The position numbers and the translations under genes are program-made. 64,000 nt of DNA from Zychaea mexicana (lineage: Eukaryota; Mucoromycota; Mucoromycetes; Mucorales; Lichtheimiaceae). The notes beneath the pieces were generated by a model. It was not told the DNA's origin, did no database searches, and saw only the letters and a list, made by a program, of their open reading frames with translations. This document shows, one piece after another, positions 1 to 12,955 of the stretch (position 1 is its first letter; every line of letters starts with the position of its first letter). The stretch spans positions 1 through 64,000 of the forward strand of contig NW_026516699.1 in the NCBI RefSeq assembly GCF_025766255.1. Reading direction: 5' to 3'.

Positions 1-512
1 CTATATCTAATAAGCTAAATAAATGATGGAGTATACAAGAAAAGATGTCATATTATGTGTTTCTTATAATGTATATACCAATGCTGTATATGCTTCTTCC
101 CCTCAGTAATAGCAATGCTTTACATACGATTTTTAAAAAACTTGTGCAAAATAAGCGGAATAACCAAGTTGGGTCTGTCTTTTTGTAAACATGTTTTTCG
201 ATAAGAAGCATGGTTGTTCTAAACTACTGCAACTGCAGTTCTTTGTTGGCCGCTCTCTCTTTTACTTGCTCAACCTCCCACTCTCCTAATGTCTGTCACT
301 TTAATGGTTTTGTCTGCTGCTGAATTGTATAGTTATGGAATAGCAGTTCATGAAATTGCAATACATCGCCGCGGCGTTTTCCCACATAATAAGATTCATG
401 ACGGAAAGAACAGTCTTCGCTAATAAAACCATAATTGCTTGCATCCATCTATCACTTTTCGTTTGTAAATTACACTTGGATTTGTATAAGAAGAAATGGT
501 TAGAGAAAGAGA

Positions 513-555
<43 letters not shown>

Positions 556-1295
556 TTCATTGGATGGGATGATCGACAGCGATAATGGTTGTCATCGTTA
601 CAAACAAGGGTGGAACGTGCTTTTGGGCTGTGTTCCACGATATAGCCTTATTTGGCATTATTAGTCATTTTTGTCGCCATGAAATGAAGAATATGTAGTT
701 GTCAGCAAAATGAAAAGTGAGAAAGAAAGTTATTATTGCAAAACCCTCCTCCAATAGATCCCCTTGAATTTGATTAGATGCATTATCATAATTGCAATCA
801 TATGATTCAGCTTCTCTTCTATCTGTTAGTCGAATGTGCAGTTTAGCACAACATACATTTCAGCACTACCAATTATTAAGTAATTAAAACGAAACAAGTA
901 ACCCGCAAGTCCTTTTGCTGTTTCAAAGAAGCTTTTCTGTATGATGGAAAGAAAGAAATGACTTTTATGAGGATGTATAATCGGAAGGCTTTGGTGTTGC
1001 TGTAGAATTGATAATTGAATGATTGGAATGGGAGTTTATCTGTTGAGATACAAAAAGATATACAGAAGAGTGAGTGGAATGGGGGTGGGGAGTCTGCAAG
1101 GAAGAACAGAAAAAAGGACAAATGAGCTCTACTACTGTACAAAATGGTGTTTTCTGTATGTACACACGATTCGTTTTCACGATGGAACGATGATACATAG
1201 CGTGACGATGTTAGTGGTGATGAGGAAGAGGACTACAATGAGGTCGTTGTTGTATTTTGGTGTGTATACAAAATTGGGTCTCGGCCATAGTGCAG
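1..1295. other. Intergenic, no gene supported
   Basis: I see no convincing gene here. The stretch is A/T-rich, with a (GA)n microsatellite near 520-552. Open frames of 70-104 codons on both strands are low-complexity or lack any family resemblance. The right end is the 3' flank of the secreted protein gene read on the minus strand. Confidence 0.6.
520..552. repeat. (GA)n microsatellite
   Basis: An uninterrupted run of about 16 GA dinucleotides, preceded by imperfect GA-rich sequence from about 505. Confidence 0.95.
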
Positions 1296-1834
1296 TTAGA
1301 CTTCGTGCCAAGTGATCTTGCCAACACCTTTATTCATGTCACCAATCACTTTTTTGAACACTTTGGGAGTGAGATCAAGGTCGCCGTAATCACAGCCTAG
1401 AGTGTGTTATTAAAAGAGGGTGTTTTTTTAGTACACAGACATTTAAATCGAGATAGGTATTATTACAACAGGATCTTTTTGGGTGGTAAGAGAGGTAGTG
1501 TGTTGTTACCTGGACAAGCATCGTTCACTTTGACGGTAGCAGAGCCATTGGGGCCCTTTAGGCGCAACTTCTTGCCACACCATTTGCTCTTCTTGCTCAT
1601 GCTGCCGTACTGCTTGGCATTCATTGCCACGATCATGGAATAGTTGTTCTCCTTGGGGCCACAAGCACCATATTCACCGCCTTCTTCCTTGGGAAGGAAC
1701 CATGTTCCTGTGCCCTCGTAGGTTTTACCCCGCTTCTCTAACGAACGGGGCACTGGCGCAGCCGTGGTGAATGTCGCTGCACAAAGGATCAAGGTAGCAA
1801 GGAGAATCGAGACAAGCCAAACGTTGCGATACAT
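1296..1834 (-). CDS. Small secreted RlpA/barwin-like double-psi beta-barrel protein
   Basis: Two exons, 1834-1510 and 1396-1296, separated by a 113-base intron (donor GTAACA, acceptor CTAG). The spliced product is 141 aa. Residues 1-26 look like a signal peptide (hydrophobic run ending TTAAPVP), followed by a Kex2-type LEKR site near residue 34. The mature part has the hallmarks of the RlpA-like double-psi beta-barrel fold: a GTGTWF start, an ACG motif, and across the splice junction NDACPG then CDYGDLDLTPKVF, which supplies the GDLDL motif typical of the fold. Family members are secreted, cysteine-containing, expansin/barwin-related proteins that bind cell-wall polysaccharide; catalysis is generally not shown. 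Without splicing the frame would run on into an unrelated tail and lose the conserved C-terminus, so the intron is well supported. A TATATAAAA box lies near 1989-1998. Role at the cell wall is inferred. Confidence 0.88.
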
Positions 1835-3215
1835 ATTTTGATGTTATTGTTGCTGTTATTGTTTGCTAAAGAGAGGGAGGGGGGTTTGTTTACGACCAGC
1901 GTATTTTAAAGAAAAAAATTTGTCAGAATGAAAAGAGTAAAAGGCGAAAAGAAAAATAATTCTTGCACTTGCAGCCATCTTGGTGGGTTTTATATATGAT
2001 CAGGAGAGCGAGTGTATGTGAACGTACACCCGGCCAGAACAAAAAGGGCGGAGAGACAAAAAAATTCAACGGCAACACAAGCATATATTGCGTAACGGGA
2101 CCTTCATCAACGCACTAGAACACTTGGTTTTTTTTCTAAACAGAATAATTGACAAAAGGAAGGAGAGGAAGAAGGTGGGGGGGGGGGGCTCAGTCTCATA
2201 ATAATTTCAATATGCCGATCTATTATTATTAGTAGATAGACATAAAGCGTGATGGCTGTGTGTATGTCGCAAAGAGAAAACCATTTTAAGCATTTGGCCT
2301 CGCACCATGAGAGGTCTGTTTTTGCCTAAATATGGGTCAATTTACGCCTCGAAAGTCAGTTTTTTGTGGGAGGACAAAAGATGGCCCAGCCTGGTGGTCA
2401 AGGTACCACCCGAAATGCTTTTTGACATGTTTTGGCCAGAATAAGAAGTTTAGAGTGGACAGGGCCACTTCTTTCTTTTATACTATACATACTTCTATAG
2501 AAAGATTATTAGTAGCAACAAACACAAAAAGCGCGCGCGATTAGTAAGGGCATACAGCGCCCATGTTTTCGCGGGCGCTTGTTGATTGGAAGTTGCCCAG
2601 TTTATACAAGCACCCGTTCGCTGTCTCAACAACGACAGAACGGATCCTTACTCTAAAAGGAGAAGTCCCACTTATTGACTACTCCCTCTCCTTAAGACTC
2701 CACCCGCTTACCATAACGCATCCCCTACAGTCGCGTTGCGTTCAATGCATGATTAGTACATATGTAAAGAACATATATGTTAATGCGCAATGAGGGTTTT
2801 TTTTATACAAGGAATGCATGTGAGCTTGATACAAAGTATATCGTTCTGTGCACCAGACCCTTTCCTTTCTTGTTATAAACACGCTCTCCACCTTGCGGAT
2901 ACAATCAGCCACTTTCCAAGCCGGTTTGTTAGGCTTTGACAACCATTTTGTTACTTTTCTTTTACTGGGAAACGAAAATCAATAACAGGGTAGATACAAA
3001 AAAGAAGTTTCTTTTTCTTATTTGATGAGTTTGATGAGGAATTTACATACAATTAAAAGACAAAAGGAGGAAGAAGAGGTAGAAGGGTAATGTGCGTGAA
3101 ATTTAATAATGTGATTGAAAGAAGCAGTAGTTGTTTGCGTGAGTGAGAGAAAGTTAAGTCTTATTAATTCATACACTGCTTTTTTGGTTGTTTTTCAAGG
3201 GAGTTTCAATCCTTT
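1835..3215. other. Intergenic, divergent/3' flanks
   Basis: Contains the upstream region of the secreted-protein gene (TATATAAAA near 1989-1998 on the minus strand), a poly-G run near 2177-2188 and the 3' flank of the thiolase gene. No open frame here has recognisable features. Confidence 0.5.
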
Positions 3216-4744
3216 TTACTGCTCGCTCTCGAAGACGGCAGCCATACCCATACCGGAACCGATGCACATGGAGGTGACACCGAGCTTCTTGCCCTGGCGC
3301 TTCAATTCGGGCATCAAAGTGGCGATCTGACGAGCACCAGTGCAGCCCAAAGGATGGCCGAAAGCAATGGCACCACCCTTGGGGTTGACCTTTTCGATGG
3401 GGACACCAATCTTCTCAACCGAGTAGACGGCCTGCGAGGCGAAGGCCTCGTTGATCTCATAGACGTCAATGTCCGAGAGCTTCAAGCCAGCGCGCTCGAC
3501 GGCGACGGGGATGGCGAAAGCGGGACCGATACCCATGACGCGAGGGGGGACACCGACGACGGCAGAGGTGATGTACTTGCCCAAGACGGGGAGGCCGAGC
3601 TTCTGGGCAGTCTTACGCTTCATCAACAAGACGGCAGCAGCACCGTCAGAGACCTGGGAGGCGTTACCAGCAGTGGTGGAACCGGACTCGTCAAAGGCGG
3701 GGCGAAGCTTGGCAAGACCCTCAGGGGTAGTGCCAGGGCGGACACCATCGTCACGGTCGACAATAACAGTCTTCTCGTTACCATCCTTGTCCTCAACAGT
3801 GGCCTCAAGAGGGACGATCTCGTCCTTGAACCAGCCGTTCTTCTGGGCAACAACGGCCTTGGCATGCGAAGAGGCAGCAAAAGCATCCTGCTTTGCACGG
3901 GTGACGTTGAATTCAGCAGCGACGTTTTCAGAGGTGATACTAAAATTTTTGTGTTTGCATTAAAGTTAGTTTTTCACATCCATTCAAATATCCTCCCACA
4001 AGCGCATTATTCTCATAATTACCAACCAGCTCCCTTTACCGCACCCACATACCCACACATCGTCATTATCACAGACTTAAAAAAAAAGAGAGAAATCCTT
4101 ACCCCATGGGCATCAAGCAGTCAGCAGCAGCAGCGCAGCTGTCAGCAATCTTTTCGGAAGTAGCAGCCATGGCACCGCCGCCATAGTTCTTGGTCATGGA
4201 CTCGACACCAGCACCAATACCGACTTCAATCAAACCGGTCTGGATAGCAGTGGCGATCTGGACAACGGCCTGGAGACCAGACGAGCACTGACGGTTGACA
4301 GTGTTGACGGAGGTGGTCTCGGGGAAGCCGGCGTGCAAAGCAGCCATACGGGCGTTGGTAGCACCGCCACCAGCAGGCAAGACATTGCCAACAGCAATGT
4401 CGTTTACAAGTGCGGGATCAATCTTGGTCTGCTTGAGGACACCCTGGAAGACACCAGAAAGAATTTCTAATAATTCCGTTTACATGTAAGTACTTCCTTC
4501 TCTCTCTCTGTGTGTGTCTCTCTCACACTCATTCCGTATGTATATGTCCTTTTTTTTCGTGTGAAATATTCTTTTAATTACCTTCAGGAAGAGTATCCTT
4601 GAAACCACCCTTGCGGGCACGAGTGATGGCCGAACGAAGAGCCGAGACAATGACAACATCCTCAGGCGACTTGACACCAACCTTGTTGGCGACATTGTCA
4701 GAGGGAGCAAGGTGAGAAGAAACTTGTTGCAAGCGGGAGGCCAT
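3216..4744 (-). CDS. POT1: Peroxisomal 3-ketoacyl-CoA thiolase (acetyl-CoA C-acyltransferase)
   Basis: Three exons: 4744-4582, 4466-4103 and 3939-3216, giving 416 aa, close to the usual length of fungal thiolases. It cleaves 3-ketoacyl-CoA with CoA to acetyl-CoA and a shortened acyl-CoA, the last step of beta-oxidation. The N-terminus carries RLQQVSSHL, a match to the PTS2 peroxisomal targeting consensus, so import through Pex7 is expected. The active-site motifs are visible: NRQCSSGLQ (nucleophilic Cys near residue 115), [19 protein letters not shown] and CIGSGMGMA near the C-terminus. The frame is open for 33 codons upstream of the chosen Met, but MASRLQQV places PTS2 at the extreme N-terminus as the family requires. 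Introns are 115 and 163 bases with GT-AG ends, and both restore the conserved sequence (LPE-EILSG and PMG-ITSEN). A TATA-like run lies about 70-85 bases upstream of the start. Confidence 0.95.
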
Positions 4745-6799
<2,055 letters not shown>

Positions 6800-7500
6800 A
6801 AGAAACTTTTTTTGGCATACCCCTTTTCCCTTCATCTTAAAACCATTATAAACATATATTGCATTTTTTAAAAAGGTCATCCAGTTTGTAGCTTTAAAAA
6901 GTTGTTATGAAATGTAAAGACCGATGTGTATTATATACTTTTTCAAGACGAGTGGACGGTGTAAATTTACGGCAGAGATTCCTATTGCAAGACGCCTATA
7001 GTTAATATCAAAAAGCTATAATTGCAAAGGGATAAGTTACTGTATGGGCATGCTGTGTACATGGTAGTGGATGTTTTGTAAAGATAGTTGGGCCACGGAA
7101 GCAATGAAGGTGTTTTTCTCTAGTGCTACAGTACTGTGTAGTAGAAGGCAAAACTTGTGCAAGACTATATTGCTAAACAAAGGCACGAAAAATTCTTTTG
7201 CTATATAATCAAAAAAACAGAGTGTGGATAATTTGTATCTGTGCTGTCCATCGCCATGCTTTTTCTTCATTTTTACTTAAACTGCCGTTGAACCAACGCG
7301 CTTGTTTATGCATTGTTCAGCAAGGCTTTGTAAGATTCAATATTATCACTTGCTTTGCTTGTATAAAGCTCCACTAACTCGAGTCTGACATTTTCAGCTC
7401 TACATAAAACCACTTCCATCGAATGTTGTTATTACAACGAATTCAGCAGTGCGCCATAATATTGACTGAGTTAAGCTACATAATGGTATATTATACACAA
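6800..7500. other. Intergenic, 3' flank of CWC24 homologue
   Basis: A/T-rich sequence with no supported gene. It ends immediately before the left terminal inverted repeat of the MULE element. The 77-codon minus-strand frame at 7037-7270 has no recognisable features. Confidence 0.5.
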
Positions 7501-7613
7501 GGCTTTTGATACGGACACCCCCCTCTAATCCTTACGGACACCCCCTTCTATTTTTAATCCTCATCAGGTTACACACATCCTATAAATATATACTTGTGGG
7601 GGTGTCCGCAAGG
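7501..7613 (+). repeat. Left terminal inverted repeat of MULE
   Basis: About 113 bases, nearly identical to the reverse complement of 11301-11412 (differences include one A/G substitution and a small indel). It contains three copies of a CGGACACCCCC-like motif, two direct and one inverted at the inner end (GGGGGTGTCCG), a plausible array of transposase-binding sites. Confidence 0.95.
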
Positions 7614-7833
7614 TTATGAGTATACCTAAGTGGTGTGTTCTGTTATTTGCTATACCATATAACGGGAGAGCCATAAATCAAAGTGATGTAAAATATAATG
7701 TTCCTTTAAGGTATTGAGTAAATCTTATCAACATCGCTGTTTGACACATGCCAGAATATATCAAATAACAATGAAATGTAGAGAGTGGTGTTCGAGAAGA
7801 GAGGGAATTACTGTACAGGAAGTAGTAGAATGA

Positions 7834-10800
7834 TTAATCTAGTGTAAAGGGTCCAGCACGCACTGTCTTTTCGTCGTCACGCTTTTTTATCTGTAGATAA
7901 CGCCACTTTGTTTTACGCAGGTTATCAATATTACCCATTGATCGGTATGCCTTTATACACATCGAGTTGATAATCGGCCAGTCCATCTTGATAATGCGTC
8001 CTTTTGTATCGATGGTAACCCAATGATTGTTATTGAGATGCTGCATAATGATGGGGAGAGGATTCTTGGTGTCGGACGATGGACCTTGCATTGGCAAAAT
8101 TAGAGATGGCTCATAAGCGTATTCGTCAGAGTCTGGCTTTTTCTTATCATTGTCTGGATAAATTGCAAGAGGTCGTTGATAAGTGTCTGCAGCGATCTGT
8201 GCAAAGTCAGGCGCAAGGAACCAATAATCCGATGGGCACGATTCTGGGGGTCGTGGTGCATCAAGTGCGTAAGATAGTGATGTTTCAATGCGCTGTAAAT
8301 TTACACGCATAAATACATAGTGCTGCTGATATATATCCTTGTTTATCTTGAAGCACTCCAGCATTTGTAGCTTGACCAACATAAAAGCCTCTTGATTGCC
8401 GTGTATATGATGTGCGATTGTGCGGAAGCCACAGAAGCCATCAGACATAATGTCAACAGTTGTTTCAATGAACTTGCGAGGGATGGTTGGATGAACGAAG
8501 AACTTCAGCTTGGGTACAAAATCTTTTTTGGATCTACAATAAATAGTTTATCAACTTAGTTTGGTTACAAAAAATCATGATAGCTGCAAATATTGGTTAG
8601 CTAGAATTCCATCAGAAGAGCACGTACCTTTTGTTCGTGCTTTCAAGGAAGTTCATCTCCGGATCCTTTCTTTTCCTCTGTTGAGGAAAAATGTAGATGT
8701 TATCATCCTCAGTGTTGCTGCCTTCGGAGAGTTCCTCTGACTCGTTGGCATTTCTATTTTGAAAGCGTTGCTGGCTATCCTTTTCATCGAGTTCAAACTT
8801 TGACGGTAATCGTGCATTTCTGTGTTAGCAGGGCGTCCTTTCGTCTTCACATTGCTTGGTAATTCAATGTCGCTAATGTCGATACTCATTGTATATTCGT
8901 CGATAGTCCCATCGTTACTACTAAGTAAATCGGATTTTTGCTGATCCGACCGCATATTGTAGAGTACATCATGCAGCTTCTGTAGTACCATGTTCTGTTG
9001 CTCTAATACAATTGCTTCAGGAGTATACACCTTTTGGAAGCTATCTGTGGATAAATAACTCTCATATTAGGATATGAAGTATATTACAGGCGCATAGTAT
9101 AATCACAGTATTACTATAACAGAAAATTATACCTCTGTCATATTCCAAACGCCATCGATCAGGGATATCCGACAAGCTTATACTGAACCCTTTTCGTGCG
9201 ATATTATGTTGACACGGCAGTCCATAGTTTAGCGTGGTACCACACCAGCACTCGCTTGAGTCAAGTTGATATTTATCGCAGTTATCCCAAGCTCGTTTGA
9301 GCTCCCTTCGGAGTCGATTCAAAGCAAAAAACGAAATAGTGCCAAAGAGCTCTTGCATCGCAGCCGATTCATGCTTTCCATACAGTGGCATTTTATGTCT
9401 TTCTTGCAAAAACTGAGTCTCTTCATCAGCCAACTAGTACAAAATTCTGATTAGCATATCTGTTAACACATTAACTTTTCAATTCGAAAACAAAGGGTGT
9501 AGTACATACCGATTTACGCATGACACGATCAATTGCTTTGACCGTTTTAAACAAGCTTCCGGTGGTTTGCATTGTATCTTTGATGCGCCAGTGTGTTCCT
9601 TCAACACGCGATGATGCCCTCATTCCCATGTTTAAAAGTCTTCCGGCATAACAAGCACCCCATTTCTCCTTATATTCAAGACAGCTATATAATATAATAT
9701 AATACAGCTGGTGAGCACAACTCGGCAAAAGCCTCAGTCAAATATTGGATAAAGGTAGTTAACATACCCGTTGAGATAGTCCATCATTTCTCTTTCTTTT
9801 TGTTTGCCAGCAAACGTATTGCAGACGTTGCATCATCTTCAGTATCTCTGTCGTTCTCGCTATTGCTGCTGTCGTCATGATGCTTCGCTTTGGACTTTGT
9901 TTTCTTGTGCTTTTTGTTGGATCGCTTATGGTTTTCGTTGGCATACGCAAGAGCACCTTTTTCGATCAGACACTTATAAGCGTCAATGGCAGCCTGGAAA
10001 GTCGCTTCGTCTTTTTTACCAACATAAACCATTTGCTTAATGATAGCTTTGGCTTCGCCTATCTCTTCGCTGTTCGGTGGAAAGCAAGTACTGAAAATGC
10101 TACGTAAATGCTGCTCCATATGCCACCCGCAAAGTATATGCTCTGCATCTTTGAAAGTTGACTCGATGGCGTTGATTAAAGCTCTTTCGTTGTCCGTAAT
10201 GAAGATGCGTACGTTTCCTTCTGGCCATACGACTTGTCGCATAGTCCGAAGGAGCCAGGTGTACGACTCTTCTTTCTCGTTTACCAAGAAAGCAGAGGCA
10301 ATAAGCACGTTCTTGAGCTTTGATGCACCGAGATGACTGACACCTACAACATTGACAAGAGGCATCTTGGTTCTGCTCGTTTGTACGTCGCATCGATAGC
10401 AATGATCTCGTTGAATCGTCGTGCTTTTGCTATACTCGTTTCATGGGTAAAAAAGAGGGCGTCGAGACTTTTACCTGTGCCGTCTAGCTTATATCTAGTG
10501 ATATAGTTGTTACCAATGAGGAACTCGAATATCCTACTGAAGCCGCCATGATTATCCTCACGGAATATTTGCGCACGAAAATTGTATAGATCCCTCATGG
10601 TCATAATTGCGCCGTCTTCGTGGTTCTGGACTTCTCGATGTATCATGAGGGGCCTGACGGAATTATCTGTCAATGATAATATTTGCTGCTCGGCGTGGAG
10701 AGTTGACGTGCGGTGTTGGTGGTAATATTGAGGAGGCTTGTCGAGGGAGTGGTTGTGCTCATTGTCGTTGCTGACCTTCGTTACTTTCCAGTGCTTATCC

Positions 10801-11054
10801 TTCTCGGACCACCTTAGGTTCATGGTCCATTGGCAGCCGGTCGTTTTCGTCGCTGTTTGGCGTCCCCGCGTTTCTTCAGTTACTCCATGTGTATTGCGAT
10901 AGCTTCCACCATGTACGCACTGGATCACGATTTTTACGTTCTTCTCACTTCGTTTAGTTGAAACCGCAAAGTTGTATTCTCTGGCTTGCTCGTTGATTGC
11001 TTTCACAATTTGCTTATTTGATCCGGTATAAGTAGTGTCAATCAATTGCTCCAT
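7834..11054 (-). pseudogene. MULE transposase: FAR1-like, DDE, SWIM and OTU protease domains (frame-disrupted)
   Basis: Read from 11054 down. Segment 1 (11054-10344) has a FAR1/WRKY-GCM-like DNA-binding region and ends at the first catalytic Asp (IIAIDATYK). Segment 2 (10365-9784) has the rest of the MULE core (MPLVNVVGVSHLG, FITDNERAL with the second Asp, ILCGWHMEQHL). A spliced exon follows (donor GTATGT near 9767, acceptor TATATAG near 9688) with EKWGACYAGRLLNMG. Then 9433-9062 carries a SWIM zinc finger (ECWCGTTLNYGLPCQHN). A linker exon (9030-8653) leads to an OTU-like cysteine protease domain at 8448-7834, with DGFCGFR (Asp/Cys) and NNNHWVTI (His). Two frame shifts interrupt it: a one-base loss near 10387 in an A run just after the first Asp, and another near 9780-9800. 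It is therefore probably non-functional or mis-sequenced. Domain calls are by motif; exon joins in the 3' half are approximate. Confidence 0.85.
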
Positions 11055-11300
11055 AGTGTTGGGTTAGTAGGATGATAAACGTAGGTAGAAAGTTGAAGAT
11101 ATAATATCAAAGTATACTGTTTATTGAGGAGCATTTATATACTTGTATAAACTACTGCACATAAACACATCCGTAGAGACACCCTAGAGAGTTTGAAAAG
11201 CATCAAGGAATGTTTTTCATGTACTTTTTATGGTTCCTTTTTGTTATATATCGAAAGATGTATAATAACAATAACAAGTGAACAAATCCAGTGAACACAT

Positions 11301-11412
11301 CCTTGCGGACACCCCCACAAGTATATATTTATAGGATGTTGTAACCTGATGAGGATTAAAAATAGAAGGGGGTGTCCGTAAGGATCAGAGGGGGGTGTCC
11401 GTATCAAAAGCC
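11301..11412 (-). repeat. Right terminal inverted repeat of MULE
   Basis: Partner of the left repeat, ending GTATCAAAAGCC. It has the same triple CGGACACCCCC arrangement, so both ends keep the putative binding-site array. Confidence 0.95.
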
Positions 11413-11967
11413 GTGAAGAAATGAGCCTCATGGACATGGATTCACCAAATGGACATGTTACAAGAATCCGACGCCTGAATGAACTGCCATACCCATCCAG
11501 CAGTGATGATTCTATCACATACGGGATTCCTTTGTTGCAGCTTGCTGGGTTAGGAAAAGTCATTATGGAAGACACGCTCGACATCATCCACCACACTCCT
11601 CGATTCCTTATCGTCTCAAATCATCCTTCTACCAGCCTTGTCTTGCCATCTTGCCTTTTGGCCATCATCATCATCATCATCATCGGCATCATCAAAGAAA
11701 CCAAAATCCAAACATAATTAGCCCCATGTATGTAGTTATCCCCACATTTGTTGTTTTATCCGTATCAGTTCTTTCCGTTGCAAATAGTTCCTTATCAGCC
11801 GACTTTCCTTACCGTCTAGAATCTTGCTTCAGTTGCGGTTGCCATTCAAAAGTTCCCAAGTGGAGAACGATCAGTCGGATTTTATGTATAAAAAACTACT
11901 CGGATTTTATGTATAAAAAACTACTCTCGTTTATAGCGTTAGAGAAAAGACAGCGTTACATCAACAA
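11413..11967. other. Short spacer with 25-bp tandem duplication
   Basis: Lies between the MULE and the mariner remnant. Contains two exact adjacent 25-base copies (11876-11900 and 11901-11925) and a (CAT)n run near 11664-11690. No gene supported. Confidence 0.5.
11876..11925. repeat. Exact 25-bp tandem duplication
   Basis: Two identical copies of a unit starting CGGATTTTATG and ending AAAACTACT, next to the 3' end of the mariner-type transposase remnant. It may derive from a transposon end, but no partner copy was found at the other side. Confidence 0.9.
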
Positions 11968-12955
11968 TCACTGGCTCTCCGTTACGACAGCTGTCCAAAC
12001 ATCTTCAAAATCACTTTTTTTCAAGCTACTGTATTTTGATGACTCGCTGATTCGTGTCATCAGCGTCTCCACTAAATCCAGGAATCTATTGCGTTTTATT
12101 TTACATTTCACAACAGACCACAATTGTACAATAGGATTGGGTTCGGGTGAGTATGAGGGAAGATAAGCACATTGGAATCCCTCGATATTCAGTGTACTTT
12201 GAGTTAGTCTCAGCCTTATCATGAATATATGAGCGTTATCCATAAGTAAATAACGTCCTTCGATATTGTCAAACTTGGCCATTTCATCCATTGTAGCCAT
12301 TAAGGAAACTTCGATAATGACCAGGGACAACAGTTCCTCTGTGAATAACTTTAAAAGCATTCACGTTTGCTTCTTTTTTTTTTTTTCTAGTTGGTGCTTG
12401 TGGAAGTCTCAAAGTTGCATTGAATCAGACCAGATGCAGATAGTAGTCATTTTTGCTCAAGTGTCGAGGACAGTTACTACTGTAAGAGAACTTTTCTTTC
12501 TTGACCAGGGCCATACTACGGTTTGTATTGATATGGAAGGCAGACTCATCTTCAAGAAACACGCAGTTTTTTCTAAAGTCCATGTCAGTCTTATCCCACT
12601 TGCGCACTCAATGAAGCTGCTCTTGGATATTGGCTTCACTATATATCCCTGTCAACGGGCTTTTTTTCAAAGTTAAAATTACATTCACAAATTGATAGAG
12701 TGTTGTCTTCCTTCAACTCTTGGAGCTAGGACAATTGACGTATTCTCGTCTACCCATTCTCTTATGTTCATCGTAGAGGATGCGAGGACGACTAGAGCTT
12801 TTGCGCTTTTTGAATGATGCTATAGTGCAACGCCTATCTTTGCGCTGAGCGTACATTAATGCTCAATTGCTTTGCAGCAGTTGTGAAGCACGCAACACCT
12901 CTTGATCCGTATAAACTGTGTAATCTCGTTTCGTATCGCATGTGAACATCTTTAC
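11968..12955 (-). pseudogene. Tc1/mariner-type DDE transposase remnant
   Basis: Three decayed blocks in the expected order. Near 12830-12950 is a helix-turn-helix stretch (AAKQLSINVRSAQR) followed by an in-frame TAG where a Trp is usual. At 12607-12425 is NCVFLEDESAFHINTN, containing the first catalytic Asp. At 12360-11968 is RYLLMDNAHIF with the second Asp and LPSYSPEPNPIVQLW. In Tc1/mariner enzymes the last motif reads NPIE, with Glu as the third catalytic residue; here it is Val. Stop codons and frame shifts between the blocks, plus the lost Glu, indicate a dead copy. No terminal inverted repeats could be matched. Confidence 0.85.

Larger units (their letters stand above)
7501..11412 (-). 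mobile_element. MULE-type DNA transposon with long terminal inverted repeats
   Basis: A 3.9-kb element bounded by near-identical inverted repeats (7501-7613 and 11301-11412) and carrying one transposase gene on the minus strand. The outermost bases are GGCTTTTGATACGG and its complement. MULEs normally create 8-11 bp target duplications; the flanks I read (TATACACAA on the left, GTGAAGAAA on the right) do not match, so the insertion is old, rearranged, or the ends are slightly mis-set. The transposase frames fit the Mutator superfamily in its FAR1-related form. Confidence 0.9.

Noticed and set aside
350..664. 104-codon plus-strand frame with an alternating Arg/Glu run
   Set aside because: The run is a translated GA microsatellite; the rest is unremarkable.
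3354..4163. 269-codon plus-strand open frame over the thiolase gene
   Set aside because: Antisense shadow of the thiolase exons; the composition mirrors the real gene and shows no motif.
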